A stretch of 31,752 nucleotides of DNA, taken from IMG/VR virus record IMGVR_UViG_3300032214_001160, positions 1 to 31,752 of that record, one strand, 5' to 3'. A model generated the notes under the pieces. It was not told where the DNA came from. It was given only the letters and a program-made list of their open reading frames with translations, and searched no databases. Source of the stretch: a virus. Below, one piece after another: positions 7,962 through 14,842 of this stretch; position 1 is the stretch's first letter; the number at the start of each line of letters is the position of its first letter. The position numbers and the translations under genes are program-made.

Positions 7962-8169
7962 ACTGGCCGGGCGGCTACGGAACATCAGGGCAGTTATCTA
8001 TTGGAAGAAGAACAGTCTTCTCGCTCCACCATGTGAGTACTGCATATTCGAAGAAACAACCATGCCTAACTCGCGCGGCCGGATGAAGTACTACCCGGTT
8101 TGGATTACATGCACGAATCCACGTTGGGGTGGGCCGGCAAATGACGGATGCCAGTGGGGAAACGTTTAA
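7939..8169 (+). CDS. Small Cys-rich protein
   Basis: A 76-residue protein with a basic N-terminus and CEYC...C...C cysteines in a motif-like stretch (GRMKYYPVWITCTNP, GGPANDGCQW) that looks conserved, although I cannot name the family. The ATG at 7948 is an alternative start. A 13-mer variant is read in frame as AVIYW. It ends just before a leftward hairpin cassette. Confidence 0.6.
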   Translation: MYKMRFSRLAGRLRNIRAVIYWKKNSLLAPPCEYCIFEETTMPNSRGRMKYYPVWITCTNPRWGGPANDGCQWGNV

Positions 8170-8170
8170 G

Positions 8171-8212
8171 TTATCGGAAGCCCCCCATGAAAAGGTTTAG
8201 AGCGGGGCTCTG
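8171..8212 (-). repeat. Hairpin cassette, leftward, reduced form
   Basis: The C strand lies at 8171-8189 with one complementary arm (GAGCCCCGCT on the minus strand) at 8200-8212, just downstream of the leftward gene at 8221-8391. The B arm is missing, so only A:C pairing is possible. Confidence 0.6.
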
Positions 8213-8220
8213 CCCACTCA

Positions 8221-8391
8221 TTAGAGGCTGTCCTCCAAATCTTCGTAGGCATCCTTGTCTGAAATAAATTCGTTGCCCTGTTCGTCGACCTCCTCCAACA
8301 GAAACATCTCATGATGAATCTTGCACCAAATGAAGTCGGTGACTAAGCGTGTTTTTCCAATGTCCGAGCAGCGTTCGCAGTAAGTTGTCAT
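8221..8391 (-). CDS. Short zinc-finger-like protein, leaderless
   Basis: A 56-residue protein, below usual size cut-offs. CERC near residue 5 and WCKIH near residue 22 give a CCCH arrangement, followed by an acidic tail. The ATG lies exactly seven bases beyond the -10 of the leftward promoter at 8398-8427 with no ribosome binding site, so the message is probably leaderless. The promoter and the hairpin cassette after the stop, both in the same direction, are the main support for the gene. Confidence 0.65.
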   Translation of the reverse strand: MTTYCERCSDIGKTRLVTDFIWCKIHHEMFLLEEVDEQGNEFISDKDAYEDLEDSL

Positions 8392-8397
8392 GCGGCC

Positions 8398-8427
8398 ATC
8401 GTATCAGTCAAGGTACAGACTAGCCGA
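8398..8427 (-). promoter_or_regulatory. Promoter with conserved AGTCTGTACC spacer, leaderless
   Basis: Read leftward: -35 TCGGCT, an 18 bp spacer starting AGTCTGTACC, -10 TACGAT; a 13-mer at 8427-8439 abuts the -35. The gene's ATG at 8391 is the predicted first base of the RNA. Confidence 0.8.
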
Positions 8428-8503
8428 GTTATCTATTAGTAATTCCTTTCCGGAATGTTTTCTGTTTTCTTTGCAGCTACGTCCATTGCAGCGCACACGC
8501 TGG

Positions 8504-8537
8504 CAAGCCCCGCTAGACACGGTTGACGACGGGGCTC
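8504..8537 (+). repeat. Hairpin cassette A-B arms only
   Basis: AAGCCCCGCT at 8504 pairs with GACGGGGCTC at 8528. No C strand follows. A D-like sequence precedes it. It lies upstream of the rightward promoter at 8569. Confidence 0.5.
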
Positions 8538-8568
8538 TCCAGAGATGCTGTCGCGCACAAAACAAAGT

Positions 8569-8598
8569 GTGGCTAGTTTGTACCGTGCCTAGTATCGT
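8569..8598 (+). promoter_or_regulatory. Promoter with conserved spacer
   Basis: GTGGCT, an 18 bp spacer beginning AGTTTGTACC, and -10 TATCGT. It drives the gene at 8630, with an AAGGGG ribosome binding site in the leader. Confidence 0.75.
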
Positions 8599-8629
8599 GA
8601 GAGTATCCACACCAACGAAGGGGAAAATC

Positions 8630-9004
8630 ATGGACACCATGCAAAAGATAAAGGCTCAAGACCTAAAAGAAGGTATGAAAATTAGTTGTGTAGTCAATGG
8701 GCTACAAGTACTTTCTGCACCAATGGAATTGACCGAGGTGATTATTGTGAAAGATGATGAGGACGCTGACAATTCTTTTGTAGAAATTGAGGGATACACA
8801 ATTCCTAGCAAAGAATTAGTTTTTGCATCATTTTCTTTTGATGAAGAAATAGAAGCATTTATCCCAAGTGCAAAGACGGGAACATTTTACGATTTTCTTC
8901 CCGAAGGTAATTTCACCGAAGAAGATTTATGGGAAGCGATAGCCGAGCAACACGGACTAGACCCATCAGAAATTATGGACGGCGATTTAGCCGAGTGGCT
9001 TTAG
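8630..9004 (+). CDS. Hypothetical acidic protein
   Basis: A 124-residue acidic protein. The ATG at 8630 follows an AAGGGG site and the promoter at 8569-8598, which excludes the longer ORF reaching upstream. The N-terminal half is beta-type (LKEGMKISCVVNGLQVL), the C-terminal half helical and very acidic (TEEDLWEAIAEQHGLDPSE). Base use is more AT-rich than its neighbours. Not recognised. The low charge could fit a DNA-mimic or anti-defence protein, but that is only a guess. Confidence 0.7.
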   Translation: MDTMQKIKAQDLKEGMKISCVVNGLQVLSAPMELTEVIIVKDDEDADNSFVEIEGYTIPSKELVFASFSFDEEIEAFIPSAKTGTFYDFLPEGNFTEEDLWEAIAEQHGLDPSEIMDGDLAEWL

Positions 9005-9031
9005 TAGTCACCACTAAATAGTTATCTATTA

Positions 9032-9065
9032 GAGAGAGTGACCTACTTCGGTGGGTCACTCTCTC
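9032..9065. terminator. Bidirectional hairpin between convergent genes
   Basis: A perfect 12 bp stem (GAGAGAGTGACC with its complement) with a ten-base loop, flanked by 13-mers at 9020-9032 and 9087-9110. The latter is a 23 bp palindrome of two opposed 13-mers around one base. It separates the convergent genes ending at 9004 and 9113. Confidence 0.75.
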
Positions 9066-9112
9066 GCTGTATGTATGGACATAAATAGTTATCTATTAGT
9101 AATAGATAACGT

Positions 9113-9553
9113 CTAAACCTTATTGCGATAATCCCATACGTGAACTAATGGATACAAAGTACCGAGACACTCTAAATCTATTTCTTCATTATCTATGTCT
9201 GGCGTAGTGCAGAACATACTTGCCTTAGCGTCTATCCCGTTATAGTTGTCTGGGTAGTTCTCTCTTACTGTTGCCACGAACTCATCAAATTGTTTTCTTC
9301 CGATATTCGCGAGTAGTGCTAGTTGGCAAGCGAATAAATCTGGCTCGGTAATTTTTGGCATGGTTAGAGATAGTGTCGCGCGATTATTTCGCTTTTGCTT
9401 TTCCCACTCGTCACCGAATTGTTCCGTCAATACTTGTTTCACTTCTTTTGATTTTATTCCAAAGTGTTTTGCGATATCGCATACGGGTACTTCATCAAGA
9501 AACATCTCACATATGTATTTATACAATTTGCTGTTTAGTGATATCTCGGTCAT
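9113..9553 (-). CDS. Helix-turn-helix hypothetical protein
   Basis: A 146-residue protein. Residues about 20-42 (EVPVCDIAKHFGIKSKEVKQVL) have the pattern of a resolvase- or sigma-like helix-turn-helix, so DNA binding is likely. The C-terminal part is not recognised. No strong ribosome binding site. It is downstream of the ADP-ribosyltransferase-like gene, with two 13-mers (9564-9593) between them. Confidence 0.65.
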   Translation of the reverse strand: MTEISLNSKLYKYICEMFLDEVPVCDIAKHFGIKSKEVKQVLTEQFGDEWEKQKRNNRATLSLTMPKITEPDLFACQLALLANIGRKQFDEFVATVRENYPDNYNGIDAKASMFCTTPDIDNEEIDLECLGTLYPLVHVWDYRNKV

Positions 9554-9572
9554 GTTCGCCAGTAGTTATCTA

Positions 9573-10193
9573 TTAGTAATAGTTATCTATTAGTAGTATC
9601 TCGCTCTCGCCCCTACGGGTGAAATAAGCGATAGCGTCATCACGCTTGATAGTTCGCTCTAGGACTAATGGCTCATCTCCATCACGCGCTAGACGTTCTG
9701 AAAACCACTTTGCCCTACTTGGGTCAAGCGTCCATGAGAACCCATCCTCGTTCTGCCCTGCGATACACCCACGATAAACGGTAAGCGTTTCTGGTAGTTC
9801 TTTGTACTGCTCGTACTCATCAGCGTCCATCATCAAGTGACGGTCACTCCTATCTGCTGTAAGTAGTTCGTGGATTAGGTACTTTTCTTGCCACATATTT
9901 TCTGTACCGATACATACGTCAGCGAGTAGTGACCAGTATTCAGCGTCAGTAAGTAGGTTCTCAATGGAGTCAAAAGCGTTTATGCGATACGGCTTTTCAT
10001 GTAGATAGACGTAGGTGCTGTACTGCTCGTTCTCTATTGCTCGGTCTATCGCGATTTTCTTCTGGGTATAAAGCAGATTTATTGTCGCTGTATCCAGTAC
10101 GCCCACGATATGCACGTATGGGTGAGATACGCGCTTACCGAATATCTCGCACTCCACCACGTAGTCCTGTAGTTCGTCTAGTAGTTCTTCCAT
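9573..10193 (-). CDS. ADP-ribosyltransferase-like protein
   Basis: A 206-residue protein whose C-terminal half carries an R-S-E type ADP-ribosyltransferase signature: YRG with R141, GFSWTLD with S153-W-T155, and ESEIL with E196/E198 in the right order and spacing. Phages and bacteria use such enzymes to modify host proteins or as toxins; the target here cannot be told. The last six residues (LIDNYY) and the stop are encoded by the 13-mer repeat. The ATG follows a -10-like TACATT by eight bases. A PARP-like activity without toxicity is an alternative. Confidence 0.6.
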   Translation of the reverse strand: MEELLDELQDYVVECEIFGKRVSHPYVHIVGVLDTATINLLYTQKKIAIDRAIENEQYSTYVYLHEKPYRINAFDSIENLLTDAEYWSLLADVCIGTENMWQEKYLIHELLTADRSDRHLMMDADEYEQYKELPETLTVYRGCIAGQNEDGFSWTLDPSRAKWFSERLARDGDEPLVLERTIKRDDAIAYFTRRGESEILLIDNYY

Positions 10194-10200
10194 GTAAGTA

Positions 10201-10229
10201 AATGTACCAGTGACGTATCAAAATTGCAA
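10201..10229 (-). promoter_or_regulatory. Possible leaderless promoter of the ART-like gene
   Basis: Read leftward: TTGCAA, a 17 bp spacer containing GATAC, then TACATT, followed after seven bases by the ATG. It resembles the TTGCAAGTCTGATAC variant at 21802. A leftward hairpin cassette (10233-10310) lies just upstream. Confidence 0.45.
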
Positions 10230-10232
10230 GGG

Positions 10233-10310
10233 TTATCGGAAGCCCCCCGTGTCAGCCAAAAAAGCTTTTGGAACAAGAGCGAGGGAAGCCCCGGCACAAA
10301 CGCATTGAGA
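10233..10310 (-). repeat. Hairpin cassette, leftward
   Basis: The C strand is at 10233-10250, with GGAAGCCCCGG and GCGGGGC arms further right, all oriented with the ADP-ribosyltransferase-like gene. Confidence 0.65.
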
Positions 10311-10365
10311 GCGGGGCCCCCTGTGGGTCGGTCGAATGCCGGGTTGTCCACGTCACTATTTCCCC

Positions 10366-10395
10366 ATGGCTAGTCTGTACCACGGGTGGTAGGCT
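10366..10395 (+). promoter_or_regulatory. Promoter with conserved AGTCTGTACC spacer
   Basis: ATGGCT, an 18 bp spacer starting AGTCTGTACC, and -10 TAGGCT. It drives the two small genes from 10432. Confidence 0.7.
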
Positions 10396-10431
10396 GCGCG
10401 TGGCGCAAGCCACCAACTGAAAGGGGACAAG

Positions 10432-10569
10432 ATGAAGAAGACGGTCGAGTGCGGTGTCTGCGGACACGGCGAAGCAACTCACTACCACGAGACCGAGACT
10501 GTTCACGAAGATGGACAGGGCGAGTTCATGTGCTGCAGTTGTGACCACGGCTCGGGGGGTTGCCAATGA
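10432..10569 (+). CDS. Short double-knuckle zinc-ribbon protein
   Basis: A 45-residue protein, ribosome binding site AAAGGGG. CGVCG near residue 7 and CCSC near residue 34 form a typical zinc ribbon, with several histidines between (HGEATHYHE). High GC and very different codon use from the genes around it suggest recent transfer. The stop overlaps the next ATG (ATGA at 10566). Confidence 0.7.
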   Translation: MKKTVECGVCGHGEATHYHETETVHEDGQGEFMCCSCDHGSGGCQ

Positions 10570-10790
10570 AAAGGACAATCGAGTGGCGGCTCACCGAAAC
10601 GCAGAAGGAGCTCATTCTGCGGGCTGTTCTCCACTGCCCTTGCGAAATCGGCGAGGGAGCAACTGAGCACGAGGGTCACCACGCTCAGCTTCGGAAGAGC
10701 GAGGAAGAGCTCGAGCAGCTCGGCTGGGTGAGCGGCTCTCTTTGGGAGTACCTCAACGGGGACACTCGCCGAAAGGCCAAGTCTCGCTGA
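10566..10790 (+). CDS. Small hypothetical protein, GC-rich
   Basis: A 74-residue protein coupled to the upstream zinc-ribbon gene by ATGA. It has a helical N-terminus (LTETQKELILRAVLHCPC) and a GEGATEHEGHHAQL region with Cys and His that might bind metal. High GC like its partner, so the two probably moved together. Not recognised. Confidence 0.65.
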   Translation: MKRTIEWRLTETQKELILRAVLHCPCEIGEGATEHEGHHAQLRKSEEELEQLGWVSGSLWEYLNGDTRRKAKSR

Positions 10791-10793
10791 GAC

Positions 10794-10920
10794 AGCAGCC
10801 CGCGGGGGTCTCGAACCCTCCGGGCTGCTCACCCCAGCAGGAGCCCCGGCTAAACACGAACCACGCGGGGCTTTCCCCCGAGGGGAAGGCTTCGGCGTCA
10901 CGGGGGGCTTCCGATAACGC
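10794..10920 (+). repeat. Hairpin plus A-B-C cassette
   Basis: A strong hairpin (GCAGCCCG/CGGGCTGC, about 10796-10829) follows the gene. Then come arms A (GGAGCCCCGGC) and B (GCGGGGCTTT), and the C strand at 10899-10918. A D stem-loop follows at 10921-10954. The TCTCGAACC in the first hairpin loop recalls a tRNA T-loop, but no tRNA fold is present. Confidence 0.7.
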
Positions 10921-10985
10921 TGGCGCACCCTCTCGCTTCGCTTCGGGCTTGCCCACAAGTGAGCCGACTATCCATAATAGATAAC

Positions 10986-11015
10986 TTGTCAAGTGTGTAC
11001 CTTGGCTAGTATGAT
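10986..11015 (+). promoter_or_regulatory. Promoter with conserved spacer
   Basis: TTGTCA, an 18 bp spacer starting AGTGTGTACC, and -10 TATGAT. A 13-mer variant abuts the -35. Confidence 0.75.
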
Positions 11016-11052
11016 GATTACTAATAACCACTTACCACGAAGGGAACGAATA

Positions 11053-11505
11053 ATGGAGATTATGGAACTAGCCGAGCGAGTAGAGAGTGAAGTGAATAAC
11101 ACTCTCGGGTTTGACCTAAAGCAAGCCCTACTTGTATCCGTTACAGACGGACTATTTGGAGTTGAGTTATCAGCACCACTTACTCACGGAGATGTCTATG
11201 AACTATTGGAGAGCGAAGCGTCAATGGAGTTGGCTAAGCGTTCGGAGTATGTCGCTATCGTCACTTGTGGTTGGGCTGCGCCTATCCGTGAAGATGATGA
11301 TGATGATAACCAAGTAGCACCAAGCCAACACCCAGCCCGTAGGCGTGTCCGTCTAGTCGTACTTGCTAGCCGTAGTTCAGTATCTAGCGTGCTTCGCTTC
11401 AGCGATACGCCTGATGAAGTAGTTACAGACGCAGGCAAGGCTACGGGTTCGCTCGCAGACGCTATCCACCAACTCATATCTAAGACGGTTAGAAACTCAA
11501 ACTAA
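11053..11505 (+). CDS. Hypothetical protein
   Basis: A 150-residue protein. The ATG at 11053 follows GAAGGGA and the promoter above, so longer upstream readings are unlikely. It has an alternating helix-strand N-terminal half, an acidic run of five Asp near residue 110, and a C-terminal half with RRVRLVVLASRSSVSSVL. It looks globular and conserved, but I do not recognise it. Confidence 0.7.
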   Translation: MEIMELAERVESEVNNTLGFDLKQALLVSVTDGLFGVELSAPLTHGDVYELLESEASMELAKRSEYVAIVTCGWAAPIREDDDDDNQVAPSQHPARRRVRLVVLASRSSVSSVLRFSDTPDEVVTDAGKATGSLADAIHQLISKTVRNSN

Positions 11506-11528
11506 CTACTAATAGATAACTCAACTCA

Positions 11529-11564
11529 CGCCACGACACTCACCCCCCGAGTGTCGTGGCGTTT
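11529..11564 (+). terminator. Rho-independent-like terminator
   Basis: A perfect 13 bp stem (CGCCACGACACTC and its complement) around a short C-rich loop, followed by TTT. It is flanked by a 13-mer before (11509) and an inverted 13-mer pair after (11564/11598). Confidence 0.85.
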
Positions 11565-11621
11565 AGTTATCTATGAGAGATACAGCGAACTCACTCACTA
11601 ATAGATAACTCAGCCCGAGCA

Positions 11622-11741
11622 GGGGGAAGCCCCGCTGGAAAGACTTTGTCGCGGGGCTTGTCCCCGAGCAGGGGCTGGGGCAGGCTTCGCCGTAGACGGG
11701 GGGCTTCCGATAATTCTGGCGCACCCTGTCGGGCTTGCCCA
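11622..11741 (+). repeat. A-B-C cassette plus D stem-loop
   Basis: A (GGGGAAGCCCCGC) and B (GCGGGGCTTGTCCCC) pair over about 14 bases; the C strand is at 11696-11714; the D stem-loop at 11717-11741. Single 13-mers follow at 11760 and 11792. This accounts for most of the 366-base gap before the gene at 11873. Confidence 0.75.
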
Positions 11742-11810
11742 CGCCAACCAGAGCAGTCTCTAATAGATAACTCACGGGCTACGGACAACCTCTAATAGAT
11801 AACTCAAATG

Positions 11811-11840
11811 CTGGCAAGTCTGTAAGCGTCTTACTAGGCT
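11811..11840 (+). promoter_or_regulatory. Promoter with conserved spacer
   Basis: CTGGCA, an 18 bp spacer beginning AGTCTGTAAG, and -10 TAGGCT. Confidence 0.7.
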
Positions 11841-11872
11841 TGTAGTACCACTACAACCACAAGGGGGCAAGT

Positions 11873-12358
11873 ATGACCGAAGTTCCAACCAACCGAGTAG
11901 ATACGGCTGTTGCGTATCTGGAATTACATCATCAGGGCAATTCGTTTTATGCGAGTTTGCTCTTATCGTTTCAGAAGTATGGAACGCTAAGTATCAAGCA
12001 GATAGAAGCCGTTGAGAAGGGCGCAGAGCGTGACAAGGCTCGTGCTAAGTCAGAGGTGAACCCTGTAACTGAAATTGGTATGTACCAAAACGCTGACGGT
12101 GTTTTCCGTGTAAAGAAAAGCAGGGAGAGTGGCAACCTCTACGCTATGCGTCTTGTTCCAGAAGCAACCACTAAGTCAGAACGCTTTACATACGAGCGTG
12201 GTGGCATTTATAAACTCACGGCTGACAACCGTATGACTGTAGAGCAGTGCGCTGAATTGGGCTTGCTGTACTCAATGTGTGTCATCTGTGGCGCAGACCT
12301 CACCGACCCAAAGAGCGTTGCTCGTGGTATGGGTGCTACTTGTGCCAAGAACGTCTAA
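11873..12358 (+). CDS. DUF6011-like zinc-binding protein
   Basis: A 161-residue protein whose C-terminus matches the DUF6011 pattern: CVICGADLTDPKS then RGMGATCAK, a compact zinc site common in actinobacteria and their phages. The N-terminal part is helical. An AAGGGGGCAAGT ribosome binding site fits the ATG. The function of the family is not known; nucleic-acid binding is likely from the zinc ribbon. Confidence 0.75.
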   Translation: MTEVPTNRVDTAVAYLELHHQGNSFYASLLLSFQKYGTLSIKQIEAVEKGAERDKARAKSEVNPVTEIGMYQNADGVFRVKKSRESGNLYAMRLVPEATTKSERFTYERGGIYKLTADNRMTVEQCAELGLLYSMCVICGADLTDPKSVARGMGATCAKNV

Positions 12359-12389
12359 TCACTAATAGATAACTAAAAAAGGGGAAAAA

Positions 12390-12671
12390 ATGAACATCAT
12401 TACATCAGTATTTCTAAGCGCATTATTTCTATCCAGTCCGTTATGGCTTGCTGTAATTATTGGAAAACTCAAGTCACGCCGAGAAGCCAAAGAAAACCTA
12501 ATCCAAGACACGATAGAGAACGCTATGCGCCGTGGATATGACTGGGGATACGAGAAAGGTCACCTAGACGCAGAACTAGAGAAAGACCCTAACTACACAC
12601 CAAATGAAAGTCCATTTAGTTATTGGAACATTGGATATAACGACCTACAACGTCAAGGAAGCGAGAAATAA
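12390..12671 (+). CDS. Single-pass membrane protein
   Basis: A 93-residue protein with a membrane segment at about 3-26 (SVFLSALFLSSPLWLAVII) and a charged cytoplasmic tail. The 13-mer at 12362 sits immediately upstream of a GGGG ribosome binding site. It forms a pair with the next gene, two bases on. Not recognised. Confidence 0.65.
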   Translation: MNIITSVFLSALFLSSPLWLAVIIGKLKSRREAKENLIQDTIENAMRRGYDWGYEKGHLDAELEKDPNYTPNESPFSYWNIGYNDLQRQGSEK

Positions 12672-12673
12672 TT

Positions 12674-12979
12674 ATGAGTTCACCAAACGAAACAGACATC
12701 TATCAGACCGAGTGCGTTCATTGTGAGCGTGAAGCGAACTGGTCTGAAATTGACCCGAACACTGATTTCCCATTTGGATTTATTGAGGACAAATGGGAGA
12801 ACCTGTGGTGCGAGAAGTGCTACTACGAGGACAGGAAGCAGAGCCGTAGAGGGGGTAATGAGCGTCACTCATCTATTAGTGACTACTCACATTGGAACGA
12901 GGAAGCGTCTATCGTCAAGGCGCAAGAGGACAGATACTCCGACTACTATGCCGAGCCAAATGACTATGACGATTACTAG
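12674..12979 (+). CDS. Zinc-ribbon-like acidic protein
   Basis: A 101-residue protein. CVHC near residue 14 and CEKC near residue 53 make a likely zinc ribbon; the rest is acidic and Tyr-rich (YSDYYAEPNDYDDY). It ends before a pair of leftward 13-mers that separate it from the convergent gene at 13036. Confidence 0.65.
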   Translation: MSSPNETDIYQTECVHCEREANWSEIDPNTDFPFGFIEDKWENLWCEKCYYEDRKQSRRGGNERHSSISDYSHWNEEASIVKAQEDRYSDYYAEPNDYDDY

Positions 12980-13035
12980 ACGTAGTCGGATTACGAGTTA
13001 TCTATTAGTGATAGGGAACTATCGCTAGTAGGTAA

Positions 13036-13290
13036 TTAGTTATCTATTGAGAATAGGTGAAGCGAGGTGCTTCGTGCTTCCCTGAATAAATATCCTGCGT
13101 CTGTAATCCACTTAGCAAATGCGTTCACCTCTGTAACGAGTTCGCTCATTGACACACCCCACTCTTTACATTGGTCATCAAAGTTGCCTTCGGCTATATC
13201 GCCCCAGACAGCCTCAATGGCTTGTGCGCCAGTTGTAGCGAGCGTGTAGTAATTCTCTGTAAGTATCAAAATTATTTCTTGTTTATCCAT
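13036..13290 (-). CDS. Small hypothetical protein with repeat-encoded C-terminus
   Basis: An 84-residue acidic, helical protein. The last four residues (SIDN) and the TAA stop are encoded by a 13-mer variant. It is the only confident leftward gene inside the long rightward block. Not recognised. Confidence 0.6.
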   Translation of the reverse strand: MDKQEIILILTENYYTLATTGAQAIEAVWGDIAEGNFDDQCKEWGVSMSELVTEVNAFAKWITDAGYLFREARSTSLHLFSIDN

Positions 13291-13324
13291 TCGCTCATCA
13301 TACCGACACAGAACCTTTGCGACT

Positions 13325-13471
13325 TATCGGAAGCCCCCCGTGTTCAGAGATGCGACAGCCCCACAGGGAAGCCCCGGCAAACGCACCCGCCCGCGGGGCT
13401 TCTCCCCAGCTCGGCACCTGCGCGTCACGGGGGGCTCCCGATAACTGGCGCGCGCTAACGCGCTTGCCCAC
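13325..13471. repeat. Two-way hairpin cassette with D element
   Basis: Between divergent genes. A leftward C strand (about 13325-13342) and a rightward C strand (13426-13446) flank one shared A-B hairpin, so either strand of RNA could form the switch. A D stem-loop with a CGCG-type inner stem follows at 13446-13471. Confidence 0.75.
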
Positions 13472-13503
13472 ACGCGAACACGGCACAATCTCTAATAGAT
13501 AAC

Positions 13504-13533
13504 TTGGCTAGCCTGTACCAGCGCTGATACTCT
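13504..13533 (+). promoter_or_regulatory. Promoter with 13-mers on both sides
   Basis: TTGGCT, an 18 bp spacer starting AGCCTGTACC, and -10 TACTCT. One 13-mer (13492-13504) touches the -35 and another (13532-13544) covers the end of the -10 and the start site, a natural operator position. Confidence 0.8.
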
Positions 13534-13566
13534 AATAGATAACTACTAGTGAAGGGAACACACGAT

Positions 13567-13872
13567 ATGGGCAGAGTATTCGCAGAGGAATTGAGTGGGG
13601 GTGAGCTTGGGCTAGGAATGGTGGAGTCAATCCGTATTCACTTAGCGCACAATCATTATCCACCTGTACCAGCGTCAATGGTGCCAGTTTGCATTGACGC
13701 AATATTCGCATACAACCAAGGTGATGGGCAACGTCTCATTGAGTTGCCTGCAAACACTTCATGGCGTGGCCATTCAAGCGCGCCAGCAATCGCAATCATT
13801 GAGGCCCACCACCTAGATTCATGGTGCGAGTCGGAATACGATGAATACGATGACAATGAAGGGGGTGAATAA
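13567..13872 (+). CDS. Hypothetical protein
   Basis: A 101-residue protein, GAAGGGA ribosome binding site. Residues 15-60 (LGMVESIRIHLAHNHYPPVP and following) read like a conserved helical phage protein; the tail is very acidic (EYDEYDDNEGGE). It shares one base with the next gene. Not recognised. Confidence 0.65.
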   Translation: MGRVFAEELSGGELGLGMVESIRIHLAHNHYPPVPASMVPVCIDAIFAYNQGDGQRLIELPANTSWRGHSSAPAIAIIEAHHLDSWCESEYDEYDDNEGGE

Positions 13873-14162
13873 TGATGGATATAGATTCAGAGGTAATCAC
13901 GTGCCTGAATCACGATGACCCATTCGACCCTTGCGAGGGTGAGGTTGAGTATCAGATTACTCTGCCAGTGCGTTACTACAATTCAGGCGCAATGGTGCGA
14001 TTCCCACGATGCGCCAAACACTTCATCGCGTACTGCGATGCTTACGATGAGCGCCAAGCACAAGAGGAACGCTACCGTGCGAGTCTCTATTGCGAACACG
14101 GCACCTATGTCGGTGACGCGTGGGGCCCTGATTACTTGTGTGGGCGTTGCGAGTCTGAATGA
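13872..14162 (+). CDS. Zinc-ribbon-like protein
   Basis: A 96-residue protein; the second of two ATGs (13875) is equally possible. Cysteines occur at the start (CLNH...C) and as a C-terminal ribbon (YCEHGTYVGD, YLCGRCE). It overlaps the preceding gene by one base. The arrangement recalls proteins that recognise labels on substrate chains, but no family is certain. Confidence 0.65.
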   Translation: MMDIDSEVITCLNHDDPFDPCEGEVEYQITLPVRYYNSGAMVRFPRCAKHFIAYCDAYDERQAQEERYRASLYCEHGTYVGDAWGPDYLCGRCESE

Positions 14163-14167
14163 GCGTG

Positions 14168-14206
14168 AGTTATCTATTAGGGACTGGCAATCTCTAATAG
14201 ATAACT
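14168..14206. repeat. Inverted pair of 13-mers with reverse D element
   Basis: AGTTATCTATTAG at 14168 and CTAATAGATAACT at 14194 form a 13 bp stem around 13 bases, directly after the gene. A D stem-loop in reverse orientation follows at 14216-14241. The pair may terminate transcription. Confidence 0.7.
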
Positions 14207-14272
14207 TTGCATCGCGTGGGCAAGCGCGTCAGCGCGCGCCAGTGAATCGTCTGGGCAATCAGGGGAGCTCGG

Positions 14273-14360
14273 AACGGGGGAAGCCCCGCGCGAGAGGCTG
14301 AAAGCCGGGGCTTATTCCCGAGCGAGAGGCTCTGGCTGGACACGGGGGGCTTCCGATAAC
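14273..14360 (+). repeat. A-B-C hairpin cassette
   Basis: Arms GGAAGCCCCGCG and CCGGGGCTT, then the C strand at 14341-14360. No conserved-spacer promoter is visible before the next gene; a 13-mer at 14422 precedes its leader. Confidence 0.75.
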
Positions 14361-14457
14361 TTTCTGCTGTTTCTTTCTTATTCTGTGAGGGTGCTTGACT
14401 TGCTTTCCGACTTTCCCTAACCTAATAGATAACTACTAACCACAAAGGGGATACACA

Positions 14458-14763
14458 ATGAACGCAAAGAGCGAACTAGAGAGACAAGCAAGAATAGACG
14501 CACACTATCGGGCGCTGTCTAAGAACATTTGGAGAGTGTCAATTTTTTTGGTCATCACTTTTCTTTTAGTTTTTTTCGGTATGTCTAAGCCGTCATACAC
14601 TTGCCCTAATCTTTCGGTCACTGTCAAGCAAGGTGACACGCTTGACGCCATAGTGCGTGAACACTGTTCAGGTACTTTCACTGACGCACTTGACGATATG
14701 GTGAGCGAGTACGGCTCAACTATCTACGCAGGGCAAGTAGTAACACTTCCAGACAATGACTAA
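14458..14763 (+). CDS. Membrane-anchored LysM-domain protein
   Basis: A 101-residue paralogue of the protein at 2646-2978, with the same order of parts: a polar start, a membrane segment at about 25-41 (VSIFLVITFLLVFF), then LysM at 52-97 (VKQGDTLDAIVREHC, ending GQVVTLP). AAAGGGG ribosome binding site. The stop (TAA TAG) is inside a 13-mer. Two such proteins suggest a real function at the host envelope. Confidence 0.8.
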   Translation: MNAKSELERQARIDAHYRALSKNIWRVSIFLVITFLLVFFGMSKPSYTCPNLSVTVKQGDTLDAIVREHCSGTFTDALDDMVSEYGSTIYAGQVVTLPDND

Positions 14764-14774
14764 TAGATAACTAT

Positions 14775-14804
14775 TTGGCTAGTCTGTACCACTACTGATA
14801 GTCT
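14775..14804 (+). promoter_or_regulatory. Promoter with conserved AGTCTGTACC spacer
   Basis: TTGGCT, an 18 bp spacer, and -10 TAGTCT, two bases after a 13-mer (14760-14772). Confidence 0.8.
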
Positions 14805-14842
14805 CACACCTAACAACTACTACACGCAAGGGGCAAGCAATT

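Noticed and set aside
10796-10860. tRNA gene
   Set aside because: TCTCGAACC recalls a T-loop, but the surrounding bases form one long hairpin; no anticodon arm, D arm or acceptor stem could be built.
10753-11031. ORFs across the hairpin cassettes (here and at 11563, 13298, 14213, 15400, 16451, 18968, 22331)
   Set aside because: They encode repeated strings such as SEAPR or YRKPPV that simply translate the hairpin and C strands; no start signals.
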